Part shown: positions 6,783 through 14,237 of the stretch, one piece after another
Layout: every line of letters starts with the position of its first letter
Numbering within the stretch: the first letter of the stretch is position 1
Assembly: GCA_946803715.1 (NCBI GenBank)
Contig: CAMPET010000045.1
Location: forward strand, 93,242 to 111,198
DNA length: 17,957 nucleotides
Direction: 5' to 3'
Source: Beroe ovata
Taxonomy: Eukaryota > Ctenophora > Nuda > Beroida > Beroidae
Notes under the pieces: generated by a model
What the model was told of the DNA's origin: nothing
Database searches by the model: none
Seen by the model: only the letters and a program-made list of their open reading frames with translations
Translations under genes and position numbers: made by a program

Positions 6783-8456
6783 ATGATTAACGGGGAGACA
6801 ATTAGTCACACTCTAATTATGAGTATGGGGATTATGATACTAAGCTTATGCACTTGCGAAAATGAGGGGGAAGTACAAATATGCCAAAATGAGCGCTTGG
6901 CTACGATATACAAGTTACCTGAACTTCTTCAGTGTAATACGAATGTATATGAAAAATGGGAAATAACCTTATTCAAGAAAAATTTAAAGGAATATAAGAC
7001 CAGTGTCAGGGGATTGAAAATCATAGAAAGAAATTGTATAACAGAAGAATCATTCTGGGGAGTTCGTACGCAAAGAAGGGAGACGAAAACAGTTACTGTT
7101 TCAACGAATCTTGCTGACGAATTGGTGAGTCAAAACACTTGTATAAATAGTAAAGGGGAAAAACGGTTGGATAATCTTATCCAGGGATTTAAGTGCGACT
7201 TCAAGTGGATGAAAACGGTGGAAACAAAGACATGGTCGTGCTACTATGAAGAGGGGTTGATAATTGCCACACATGACGGACACTTAAGTTGCACGATTGC
7301 AAGTATCGACGGGTGCATATATAATCGGGGATATTGTGAAACACAGAATGGGAAGTATTTGAAATGGGATAAAAATAAGGATGTTAAATTAGAGTATATC
7401 AAGGTGGGAGAATTTAACGCGACAGGGGTCGGGAATCACATTCTAATTCCGTCTTTGGGCATGACTTTCAGAAAAGACTCTGATAATGATACGTGGGTAG
7501 ACCGGAATTTTAAACTGAAGGGGAAAAAGATAGTAAATATTCTTCGAACATCTAGTAAACATGCTCTGAAAAATGGGGACGAGAACGGGGAATCGGATGA
7601 AGTTGCAAAGAAACTGGAAGCATTGCAGCAAGAATTACAGAACAAATTTGCTTATATCGTAGATCTTATAGAGTCACCAAGAGCTAAAATTCAGTACTTA
7701 TGTGATATTTATAATGCACTGTACCAGAATGAGCGGGTCCTAGCAGCAATAGATCCTACACTCTATATAAGGGGAAAATTAAATGATAGCTCACTATATG
7801 CTGTCCATGCGGGAGACTACTTAGTAGTGTATCCATGTTATAAACTGAAGGACGTACAGTTTATAACTGAAACAGAGAAATGTCACAATGGGGTACCAGT
7901 GAGTTACAGCTTGGAAAATAAAACTCACAAGGGGTATCTAAATGTTCTTTACAACAATATTATGCCAAGGGGAATAGAAATAGATTGCCACAGTAAGGGG
8001 AACCTGTACAGTTTTGTGGGCAATGAACTAAGGAGTCATTCACCACATGGGAGAAAAGTGGAAAAAGTAAACGTGTCAACAGTATTTAGCTTACAACATA
8101 TGCCAATTACAGGAATACCACTGCCAGAAGATTACTTAGATACGGGATGGGTGTACAATGTGTCGGAGTTAGCGCATACGGATATGACAGATAAGGTACT
8201 GGATACCTTAACGAGGGAAATTGACCAATTGAATGAACACAAGTCGAATATTGGAGGAGACGCGACAGTAAAGAGTAGCGGAAAATGGTGGAATATTTTG
8301 GGGATTTTTGAAACTAACGTGTTTAGCGGAATACATACGATGATGATGTGGATAGAGAGGATCAGTATTGTTTACCTGATGTGGATAGTCGTTATAAAGG
8401 GGAAATTAGTTAATAATCGAGCTCGAGTCCAAGAAAGCACTGCAGTGAACGTATAG
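6783..8456 (+). CDS. Envelope-like membrane glycoprotein 1 (family not recognised)
   Basis: 557 aa. The N-terminus is a probable signal peptide (residues ~10-25, hydrophobic LIMSMGIMILSLCTC). A long cysteine-rich ectodomain follows with six N-glycosylation sequons (NAT, NDT, NDS, NKT, NVS, NVS). Residues ~271-305 (around AKKLEALQQELQNKF) have heptad character and may form a coiled coil. A hydrophobic segment near 517-538 (ISIVYLMWIVVI) is a likely membrane anchor, leaving a ~19-residue tail. RTQRR near residue 95 is a possible but weak furin site. No fusion peptide is evident. It lies directly upstream of an F-type fusion gene, so an attachment role is plausible. It could instead be a second, class III-like fusogen. 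I cannot assign a family. Confidence 0.75.
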   Translation: MINGETISHTLIMSMGIMILSLCTCENEGEVQICQNERLATIYKLPELLQCNTNVYEKWEITLFKKNLKEYKTSVRGLKIIERNCITEESFWGVRTQRRETKTVTVSTNLADELVSQNTCINSKGEKRLDNLIQGFKCDFKWMKTVETKTWSCYYEEGLIIATHDGHLSCTIASIDGCIYNRGYCETQNGKYLKWDKNKDVKLEYIKVGEFNATGVGNHILIPSLGMTFRKDSDNDTWVDRNFKLKGKKIVNILRTSSKHALKNGDENGESDEVAKKLEALQQELQNKFAYIVDLIESPRAKIQYLCDIYNALYQNERVLAAIDPTLYIRGKLNDSSLYAVHAGDYLVVYPCYKLKDVQFITETEKCHNGVPVSYSLENKTHKGYLNVLYNNIMPRGIEIDCHSKGNLYSFVGNELRSHSPHGRKVEKVNVSTVFSLQHMPITGIPLPEDYLDTGWVYNVSELAHTDMTDKVLDTLTREIDQLNEHKSNIGGDATVKSSGKWWNILGIFETNVFSGIHTMMMWIERISIVYLMWIVVIKGKLVNNRARVQESTAVNV

Positions 8457-8607
8457 AAGTAAACGATCAACCTTCTATATCAACTAAGCCGGCTTAACAA
8501 CAAGTTGAGGTTGGTTGAGACTTTCATATTCTAATACGGGTTGGACTTAGATTAGAATTAAGAGACGTTTTGAATTGGTATTGAAATAACAAGTAATTAT
8601 ATGTGAA

Positions 8608-8760
8608 GTAACGGTTCAGGGAGAAACCGGTGATTTATGAGATAATGATATGTAACGGTCCAGGGAGAAACCGGTGATTTATGAGATAATGATATGTAAC
8701 GGTTCAGGGAGAAACCGGTGATTTATGAAATAATGATATGTAACGGTTCAGGGAGAAACC
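8608..8760 (+). repeat. 3.5 tandem copies of a 44-bp hairpin repeat
   Basis: Units start at 8608, 8652, 8696 and 8740 (partial), each beginning GTAACGGTTCAGGGAGAAAC. The units are nearly identical (a T/C and a G/A change). Within each, CGGTT and AACCG can pair around an 8-base purine-rich loop (CAGGGAGA), so RNA from here would show a row of matching small hairpins. Unit 2 has CGGTC, which weakens its stem. Confidence 0.92.
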
Positions 8761-8911
8761 AGATATGAGTAATATGAGGTATAAACGAATGACAAGGTAA
8801 TGACGTAATATAGCGACGTAAAAGTAGTATGAGTTTCATTGAGAGAGACTATGAAGGATTAAGTAAATTGGTAATTTTGAGACACGTTGTATTGTACACT
8901 TATCAGTATAT

Positions 8912-8933
8912 TCAATTTGATTTTACAAAGTAG
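8912..8933 (+). promoter_or_regulatory. Candidate 3' splice acceptor before the fusion glycoprotein gene
   Basis: A T-rich stretch (CAATTTGATTTTACAAAG) reaches AG a few bases before the ATG at 8938. It is a moderate acceptor by consensus only. Confidence 0.3.
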
Positions 8934-8937
8934 GGAA

Positions 8938-11145
8938 ATGAAGGGGCGAATTACGGGGATAACGATAATAGTGGGAATATTGGCTACAGTACAGGGTTTG
9001 ACAGAGGATCTAACAGTAGTACAAGAGGACAAGGGCATTGTTCTAACGGGGACAGGAGTACTTGCAGAGGATGCAAATCCGATGTTCATATCTACCTTCT
9101 TGAAAATAAAGAACCCATCAATGGAGGATAATGCGTGTTTGGGAATTTGTGACTTGAATCAAGGGGAAATTATGACAGCTTTAGCAATGGAGCGCTGTGA
9201 GCAAATGGATGACAAAACGGGGAACGAAGATAACATGATTAACAAAATCGAGTTTCAGGGGGCCATTGGCAATGACACAGTTATTGTTCAGTGTTTTCAG
9301 GCATGTTTGAAAAATGAAAATTGTAGGGAATTCGGGATTCGGCCTCAGAAGGGTGTGGATAAAATAGACTGCATATTGCGTCGGGAACCACCAAAAGGGA
9401 AGAAAACATGGAAAGGGGCAAAGGAATACGACATGGAATGCATGATAGGGAATAAACAGCAATTTTGCCGGGACCGTATTTCGGAAACTAATAAACTTAT
9501 CAACAGGGAAAATGCAAAGTATGTCAATTCCACAATGGAGGGATTCCAATCAATGATATCAGCAATCGGGTCGAAAAACAGGGTTAAGCGATATGCTGCT
9601 CCTATTTTAGGGGGATTAGGGATGATAACCAGTGGGTTTGCCCTGTTTGAAACTTATCAATTACAGCAGCATATTGATCAGATACAATATCAATTTGAAG
9701 AATTTCGGGAAGATGTGAAAAATTTTGAAGAAGCTTCTATCAAGTTTCACGAAAATATATTAAAAGTATACAGGGCTCTCGAAACAAAAATGAATGAGGG
9801 GTTTGAACGTATCGAATGTAACCAGCGAAATCTCGCCTACCAGATGCTGTTTAGTAGAAGATTAGTTGAGTGGAAACTATTTATTGATATCATTTCTAAG
9901 GACTTGATAACGGGACAACTTGTGGGGACAGTCAGTCCTAAACTGTTTAATGAAACGGATGTTAAAATGATATTGGCTCGGACTGAACTTAGGGATACTG
10001 TATTCAATACAGACATAGGGCTATTTTACAGATTAAGTAAGACATGGGTCACTAAGATTACAAAAGATGGGGACATGTACAATATACATATGGTGATATC
10101 GATACCAAATATCAAGTCCCATAAGGTGTATACAATGTACAAAGCACGATCAGTGGGAATGATCAACGGGACAATTTGCACTAACTTGCGTATACCAGAG
10201 ATAGTGTATAGAAAAGGGGAGAATTATTATGGTCTGAATGACCCTAACAATTGCCAGGAAAGGGGAAAAATTCGCCTATGTCTGCGAAAACAGGGAGTCA
10301 AATCTACCTCAACTAATGAGATTGTTAAGTGTTTGGCAGGGAAACATGATAATTGCGAAATGTACAAGGAAATTTGTACTACACGCGATATTCAGACTAC
10401 AGGGGGAGCCATGGTAAGGGTCATGAACAGTTTGCAAGCTACTACGAAGAATAGTCCGGATAAATATGTCGATATATTAACGGGTCCGGGGGTAAAGTTT
10501 TTGAATTATTCGAATTATTTCGAAATTTCGGCTGATGGGGTACTTATCAAGGCAATACAGGACCCTATCTATGTAAAAACATTAGAATTGGAGAACCCTA
10601 GGGAATGGGAAGCTTACCTTAACAGAAAATATGACCAATTTCAGAGGGCTGATTTTGATGAATTAAGGGAAAATATTGATGAACAGAAAAGTGCACTAGA
10701 CAGCCTAAAAAATACGAGTTTGGATCCTAGCATAAACAGGGTAATGACAGTAATCAACTCGATCATATGGGTACTGGGTATTGCATTTATCTGTTGCACA
10801 GCACTTTTTTGTTACTGTAGAAGGGGACGAAACGGCAAAAAGGGGTATCATAGGGGGAAAGTGAGCGATGACTTAGACGAAGAGAAAAGAGATATCGATT
10901 CGAAGAAAACGGGAATAGAGGATGTTGAAAAGGGGATTTCTGAGGAGACACACCTGAGGAAGCGAGCGGCTAGTGCTAGTAAGAAGATCGATGATCTGAA
11001 GAGAGCGAAAATTTCCGAGGAGTCCAAAGATAAAGGTACTGGGGAACCTAACGTCAAGATTACAGAGGGGACTGATGATGCAAAAATTAAGTTTTACAAC
11101 ATAGCTTCCAATTTGGGAGATGATCAGGGAGCTAAGACTGAATAA
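8938..11145 (+). CDS. env: F-type fusion envelope glycoprotein with furin site
   Basis: 735 aa from the first ATG (8938); the frame upstream lacks an ATG. A signal peptide occupies residues 1-20 (MKGRITGITIIVGILATVQG). Residues ~119-168 have Cys spacing C119-x3-C123-x5-C129-x15-C145 and C168, suggestive of a PAN/Apple fold. The furin site R-V-K-R is at 215-218. It is followed at once by a hydrophobic Gly/Ala-rich fusion peptide (YAAPILGGLGMITSGFALFE), then a long heptad repeat. A second heptad region near 565-600 precedes the transmembrane segment (~605-627, WVLGIAFICCTALFCYC). At least six sequons are present. This order is that of class I F proteins (baculovirus F, errantivirus Env, paramyxovirus F). 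The ~108-residue charged cytoplasmic tail is long. The gene is fully open despite the damaged pol. Confidence 0.88.
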   Translation: MKGRITGITIIVGILATVQGLTEDLTVVQEDKGIVLTGTGVLAEDANPMFISTFLKIKNPSMEDNACLGICDLNQGEIMTALAMERCEQMDDKTGNEDNMINKIEFQGAIGNDTVIVQCFQACLKNENCREFGIRPQKGVDKIDCILRREPPKGKKTWKGAKEYDMECMIGNKQQFCRDRISETNKLINRENAKYVNSTMEGFQSMISAIGSKNRVKRYAAPILGGLGMITSGFALFETYQLQQHIDQIQYQFEEFREDVKNFEEASIKFHENILKVYRALETKMNEGFERIECNQRNLAYQMLFSRRLVEWKLFIDIISKDLITGQLVGTVSPKLFNETDVKMILARTELRDTVFNTDIGLFYRLSKTWVTKITKDGDMYNIHMVISIPNIKSHKVYTMYKARSVGMINGTICTNLRIPEIVYRKGENYYGLNDPNNCQERGKIRLCLRKQGVKSTSTNEIVKCLAGKHDNCEMYKEICTTRDIQTTGGAMVRVMNSLQATTKNSPDKYVDILTGPGVKFLNYSNYFEISADGVLIKAIQDPIYVKTLELENPREWEAYLNRKYDQFQRADFDELRENIDEQKSALDSLKNTSLDPSINRVMTVINSIIWVLGIAFICCTALFCYCRRGRNGKKGYHRGKVSDDLDEEKRDIDSKKTGIEDVEKGISEETHLRKRAASASKKIDDLKRAKISEESKDKGTGEPNVKITEGTDDAKIKFYNIASNLGDDQGAKTE
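9580..9650 (+). other. Furin cleavage site and fusion peptide (within the fusion glycoprotein)
   Basis: The R-V-K-R codons at 9580-9591 are followed by about 20 hydrophobic, Gly- and Ala-rich residues and then by a heptad repeat. This is the defining feature of class I fusion proteins activated by host furin-like proteases. It splits the precursor into a surface part of ~218 residues and a membrane-anchored part of ~517. Confidence 0.85.
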
Positions 11146-11271
11146 TTGGGGGACAATGAATACAAATATTCTAACAATCATGGAAAACTGAAGATATACA
11201 AGCTACAAAAAATAAAAAACAGAAAATAAAAAACTTAAAAAACTGAAAAAATGTCCATTACAATTATAAAA

Positions 11272-11291
11272 CCGTACTCCACTGTGTACGG
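11272..11291 (+). other. Small perfect hairpin
   Basis: CCGTAC (11272-11277) pairs with GTACGG (11286-11291) across 8 bases. It stands out as a GC-containing stem right after an A-rich stretch. It may be a transcript 3'-end or splicing element; function is unknown. Confidence 0.5.
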
Positions 11292-11521
11292 GACTGAGAG
11301 TCGGATCTTGCGGCTCGGGGTCGGGATACCTAAAGGGGAACAATAGTAGTTTTATTTTAATGACCAAATTATCGAAATAAGGGGTGAAATAGATAGAAAT
11401 GTTAAAAAATGGGGGTATATTAAGAAATTGGGAAAAAACTATTCTAAGGGGTGATTTCACTTACGAGTTGCAGAAATCTTCCTCGCATACCAGACAATTC
11501 CTCAAGTTAGCACCTGATAAA

Positions 11522-11533
11522 TTATCGTTTTAG
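11522..11533 (+). promoter_or_regulatory. Candidate 3' splice acceptor before the F-box gene
   Basis: TTATCGTTTTAG ends at 11533, four bases before the ATG at 11538. The short pyrimidine run and TAG fit an acceptor that would place this ATG first in a spliced mRNA. Confidence 0.35.
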
Positions 11534-11537
11534 CGAT

Positions 11538-12131
11538 ATGGCAAAAGCAGTGAACATACCGATAGAAATATGGGGACTTATTCTAATGGGGATAACGGAG
11601 AATACGTTGTTGGAGTTGAGAAAAGTAAGCAAACACTTTGGGACGATAATAAGGGGATTTGTAAAAGACAAGAGGGGGAAATATGTACAAAAAATCGATG
11701 AAATGAAGGAGATATTACCAAACCCTATTATCGATTTCATCAAGGGGACTTCACTATGGGGACAAATTGAAACTGAAGAGGGGAAAACAATGTTCATGTG
11801 GAAATGCATGAAGTGGACACTCTATGGACCACAGGGGCCCTATAAACCATATTGGTATTATAGACAGAGTAGACTGCCTACTTTCTCGGACATGAGAAAA
11901 TTACATGGGGTGAATAAAGAGGAATATGAAGCGTTTGTGAACGAAAGGTGGGCAGCAGTGGGGATAGATGAAAGATACTACCTCAAATACGAGTGTAGAT
12001 TGAAAAATGTACTGGAATGTATAGAGGGTGTGAATAGGCGAGAAATGTTGTCGGGAAGAAGGGCTAGAATTCGACGGCAAGTGGAGGCAGGTACAAGTAA
12101 TTCACAGGGGGAAGATATAAGAATAGGGTAA
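11538..12131 (+). CDS. Probable F-box protein (accessory gene)
   Basis: 197 aa. Residues ~7-40 (NIPIEIWGLILMGITENTLL, then ELRKVSKHFGTII) match the F-box pattern: a Pro after the first aliphatic residue, EIW, IL, a Leu pair, the LR-VSK block and a closing aliphatic pair. F-boxes dock on SKP1 and place the protein in SCF ubiquitin ligases. The rest is not a recognisable repeat domain. It is rich in Trp and Tyr (WTLYGPQGPYKPYWYY) with an Arg-rich stretch near the C-terminus (GRRARIRR), and could be a substrate-binding module. Viral F-box proteins are known (polerovirus P0, nanovirus Clink, poxvirus ankyrin/F-box) and target host defence or cell-cycle factors. I know of none in a Gypsy-type element. 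The ORF is intact. Confidence 0.65.
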   Translation: MAKAVNIPIEIWGLILMGITENTLLELRKVSKHFGTIIRGFVKDKRGKYVQKIDEMKEILPNPIIDFIKGTSLWGQIETEEGKTMFMWKCMKWTLYGPQGPYKPYWYYRQSRLPTFSDMRKLHGVNKEEYEAFVNERWAAVGIDERYYLKYECRLKNVLECIEGVNRREMLSGRRARIRRQVEAGTSNSQGEDIRIG

Positions 12132-12156
12132 AGATAACTCACCTTTCAACCAGGGG

Positions 12157-12216
12157 CAGGCTCCGCAGCCGCGAAAACCGCGAAAAACCGTCTCCAACTC
12201 CGGAGACCGGGGCCTG
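12157..12216 (+). ncRNA. GC-rich structured RNA element (nested stems)
   Basis: CAGGCTCCG (12157-12165) pairs with CGGGGCCTG (12208-12216): nine pairs, one a G-U wobble. Inside it GTCTCC (12190-12195) pairs with GGAGAC (12202-12207) around a 6-base loop, and the two 3' arms are directly adjacent, so the stems can stack. The unpaired side has CCGCGAAAA twice. It is GC-rich in AT-rich surroundings. Its place in the 3' untranslated part suggests an RNA export, stability or packaging element; that is inference. Confidence 0.5.
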
Positions 12217-12462
12217 ATAATTATATGGGGTTATAATGAGAACGAGTGTAAACTATATCACTCAAGAGGGAAATAAAACGGGGAGATATATTACTTGTGG
12301 CAAAACATGGCGTCCGTACCACAGTCCATGGACGTCCAGTTAGTCCCATAACAAGTAATACCATACACAGTGGGGAGCAGGAGAATGAAAAAGAACATTT
12401 TGCCTAAAAAATGGGGTTAGTTTAATGGGATAACATATATATTGAAATACGGATAAGTATAA

Positions 12463-12654
12463 ATGCAGGGATCAATCCAGACGTTATGCGGTAGCACGGC
12501 AGAATACTATGCGAGTGAAATTCTGCTTATCAAGAGAGAGATAACAACATTCCAGACTGATAAATGGAATTATCCTACAGGGTTATTTATAGATGTGACA
12601 CGATTGCAGAATGCAGATAAGACTGCATTAATCGTAATTTGTATCGTTAAATAG
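12463..12654 (+). CDS. Small ORF of 63 aa, uncertain
   Basis: It opens with ATG (MQGSIQTLCGSTAEYYASEI) and ends with TAG. It has no signal peptide, membrane segment or motif I can recognise. It is downstream of the F-box gene and could be a further accessory exon. An ORF this short may well be chance. Confidence 0.2.
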   Translation: MQGSIQTLCGSTAEYYASEILLIKREITTFQTDKWNYPTGLFIDVTRLQNADKTALIVICIVK

Positions 12655-12788
12655 CACGATATATGGTAAAAAGGGGGACATAAATCGGACTAAAACGTCG
12701 ATATGTTAACATAAAATGGGGAAAATTACATCTATAACAGAGACATAAAAAGCTTGTATCTTCTCAACGGACAGGACAGAAACGGACA

Positions 12789-12896
12789 ATGGACTCGGCC
12801 CTAATGGCTAACATCAAGTTACAAATTGCTGTAACCGAGATTTCAAAAGACTTGAATATGGTCCTAATGACGAAAAATAACAGACTGGATTTTTGA
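12789..12896 (+). CDS. Small ORF of 35 aa, uncertain
   Basis: ATG at 12789 to TGA at 12894-12896. The peptide (MDSALMANIKLQIAVTEISK...) has amphipathic spacing of Leu, Ile and Val compatible with a short helix. There is no recognised family, and it may be chance. Confidence 0.12.
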   Translation: MDSALMANIKLQIAVTEISKDLNMVLMTKNNRLDF

Positions 12897-12982
12897 ATAT
12901 GATTTTAACTAGGAAAGCCCTAATGGCTATTCATTTTGAACTTGAAAAATCCAATTCTTTAAAACGCGTTATAGTCAGCGAT

Positions 12983-13002
12983 AAAAAAGAAAAAGAAGGG
13001 AG
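12983..13002 (+). other. Polypurine tract (plus-strand primer)
   Basis: Twenty consecutive purines, AAAAAAGAAAAAGAAGGGAG, lie directly before a TG that opens the 3' LTR. This is the expected position and composition of the plus-strand primer for reverse transcription, and it fixes the left edge of the LTR. Confidence 0.8.
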
Positions 13003-13215
13003 TGATGTACACGGTTACCACGAGACTTGAAAAAGGGGAAAAACAACTTCAAACATAAAAGAAGGGTGTGGTGTGGGATATTCCAATCTCAGTTTATGGG
13101 ATTTCCCAATCTCAGTTCACATTCACACTTCATATCTTATTCATGTCACAATATTACTGATGATAGTAATATTATTGATGCTTATTGTAGCTATAATAGT
13201 GTACGTCAAACCACC

Positions 13216-13385
13216 GACGCTAGGAAGTCACGTGGGGACTTGGGTAACCAATCACAGTTTGAAGAAACACCTGCCAGGGAAAACTGTAGTGATAAATAGC
13301 TTCACCAAAAGAAGGTCTAGACGCTAGAAAGTCACGTGAGGACTTGTGTAACCAATCACAGTTCGGGGATACAGCTGGCAAGGGA
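13216..13385 (+). promoter_or_regulatory. Duplicated U3 enhancer module (E-box plus CCAAT box, twice)
   Basis: A block starting GACGCTA at 13216 recurs at 13320 (period 104, ~65 bp similar). Each copy has GTCACGTG (E-box CACGTG at 13229-13234 and 13333-13338) and AACCAATCAC (CCAAT at 13248-13252 and 13352-13356) with the same spacing. Such paired sites are typical of retroviral U3 enhancers. The first copy is ~310 bases and the second ~200 bases upstream of the initiator. Confidence 0.7.
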
Positions 13386-13505
13386 CCACTGGAATGATGA
13401 ATCAATTACAGATGGCAATTATAAGGATGGTCGGTCATGAATCTCATTCACCAAGAAATGGCAAAATACCATCTGGTACACAAAACTCACTCACGAGACC
13501 AAGTC

Positions 13506-13540
13506 TTAAAAACCCACCCAACTAGTCACACAACTCAGTT
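13506..13540 (+). promoter_or_regulatory. 3' LTR core promoter
   Basis: The TATA-like TTAAAAA (13506-13512) and initiator TCAGTT (13535-13540) keep the 31-base spacing seen in the other LTR. This would drive the adjacent second gag at 13791. Confidence 0.5.
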
Positions 13541-13790
13541 CAACTTCAAGTTCAAGCTCAAGTTCATCTTCATCTTCATGAACGGGGAAAATATAGAAGG
13601 GGATAACCAAGGGGATCTATAGTGTACAAATTATACCGCTCGTAGCTGAACTCCTACTATATACGCTGTACTCTAATATTATCCGTAGCTTATTATCACT
13701 TGAGAATTCACGCCTATTATTTGGATATAAGAGTAAGGGAAAGGTAAAACCAAAAATACCAACACTGGTGGCCTCGGGACAAGTGATACT

Positions 13791-14229
13791 ATGGAGAATA
13801 TAGAGGACACGGGGAATGTGCGTCCTGAAGAACAGGAACGGGTACAAGTAAACCAGGGAGATCTAAGGAGGTTGGAACAAACCTTAGAGATGTTCAAACA
13901 GCGAAACAAAGAATTCGCTGTAGAGAACGAGCAAGTAAAAGGGGAAAATAGATATTTGAGGGAAATGGCAGAGCGGAACAAAGTAGAGGGGGAAAGGAGC
14001 GCTTTGCAAGCACGTGAAGAGGGGTTTACTCGCGCCGTGAGTTTAAACAGGGACAGAATGAGGGCGAAAGATATTCCGTATAGAAAACCTGAAATCTATA
14101 AAACGGGAGAAAATTTCAAGAGGTGGTTGAAATCGTTCAAAATATTTGCCGACACAGCGCAAATTCCGAGGGAGTACAGGGTAAATACATTGATCACGTT
14201 CCTGGATGCGGCAGCGCAGATGAAAGTAG
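13791..14229 (+). pseudogene. gag: Second gag copy, N-terminal part, truncated
   Basis: 146 codons aligned to 349-787, with about 19 base differences but only four amino-acid differences (E/D, I/R, Q/E, F/I), so most changes are silent. It contains the coiled coil and the start of capsid. Homology ends at 14229, one base before the N at 14230 and at the same gag position where the first copy breaks. Sequence after the N is unrelated. It is a partial second element sharing the 3' LTR, or a misjoined contig end. Confidence 0.85.
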
Positions 14230-14237
14230 NAGTGACC

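Larger units (their letters stand above)
8457..8937. other. Noncoding region between the two glycoprotein genes
   Basis: There is no ORF of note. It holds an AAGCCGGCTT palindrome near 8487, then 3.5 copies of a 44-bp repeat (8608-8760). A pyrimidine-leaning stretch ends in TTTTACAAAG near 8930, a possible splice acceptor for the fusion gene. It is unusually long for a retroelement inter-env spacer. Confidence 0.7.
11146..11537. other. Noncoding region between fusion and F-box genes
   Basis: The first half is A-rich with two AATAAA signals (11209-11235), which could serve as polyadenylation sites. At 11272-11291 CCGTAC and GTACGG form a 6-bp hairpin with an 8-base loop. A GC-rich patch follows (CGGCTCGGGGTCGGG). 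Several acceptor-like AG sites lie near the end: TTGCAG at ~11476, ATACCAG at ~11493, CGTTTTAG at 11533. Confidence 0.55.
12132..12982. other. Region between F-box gene and polypurine tract
   Basis: About 850 bases with no convincing gene. It holds the structured GC-rich element at 12157-12216. It also has a partial inverted repeat CGTCC/GGACG near 12311-12334 and two short ORFs (63 codons at 12463-12654, 35 codons at 12789-12896). A GCCCTAATGGCT 12-mer occurs near 12799 and again near 12916. AAGGGGA-type purine runs continue through it. Confidence 0.6.
1..13764 (+). mobile_element. Large env-bearing Ty3/Gypsy LTR retroelement (endogenous retrovirus-like), left end cut off
   Basis: One LTR element read left to right: LTR, gag with CCHC knuckles, pol in the order protease-RT-RNase H-integrase, accessory zinc-finger gene, two glycoprotein genes, F-box gene, polypurine tract, LTR. 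The pol order and the GPY/F-like module after the integrase core place it in Ty3/Gypsy (Metaviridae) rather than Copia. The first ~320 bases match 13481-13764, so the left end of the 5' LTR lies outside the window. The distance from the end of the 5' LTR to the end of the 3' LTR is about 13.4 kb, well above the 5-9 kb usual for Gypsy elements; the excess is the 7 kb after pol. Gag and pol carry breaks, but the downstream genes are open. Confidence 0.93.
13003..13764 (+). repeat. 3' LTR (about 762 bp)
   Basis: It starts at TGATGT straight after the polypurine tract and ends at CCAACA. The part from 13481 matches window positions 1-322. U3 (13003 to ~13536) carries a duplicated ~65-bp module with E-box and CCAAT box. 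The core promoter is TTAAAAA at 13506-13512 plus TCAGTT at 13535-13540. Compared with the first copy, the stretch after ~165 shows about six substitutions in ~160 bases and a small indel. This is more than expected for the two LTRs of a young insertion. Confidence 0.82.

Noticed and set aside
8887-8937. Upstream extension of the fusion glycoprotein frame by 17 codons
   Set aside because: It begins at TTG, not ATG. The ATG at 8938 starts directly with a good signal peptide.
9181-9549. Minus-strand open frame of 122 codons
   Set aside because: It lies wholly inside the fusion glycoprotein gene, which has clear domains on the plus strand.
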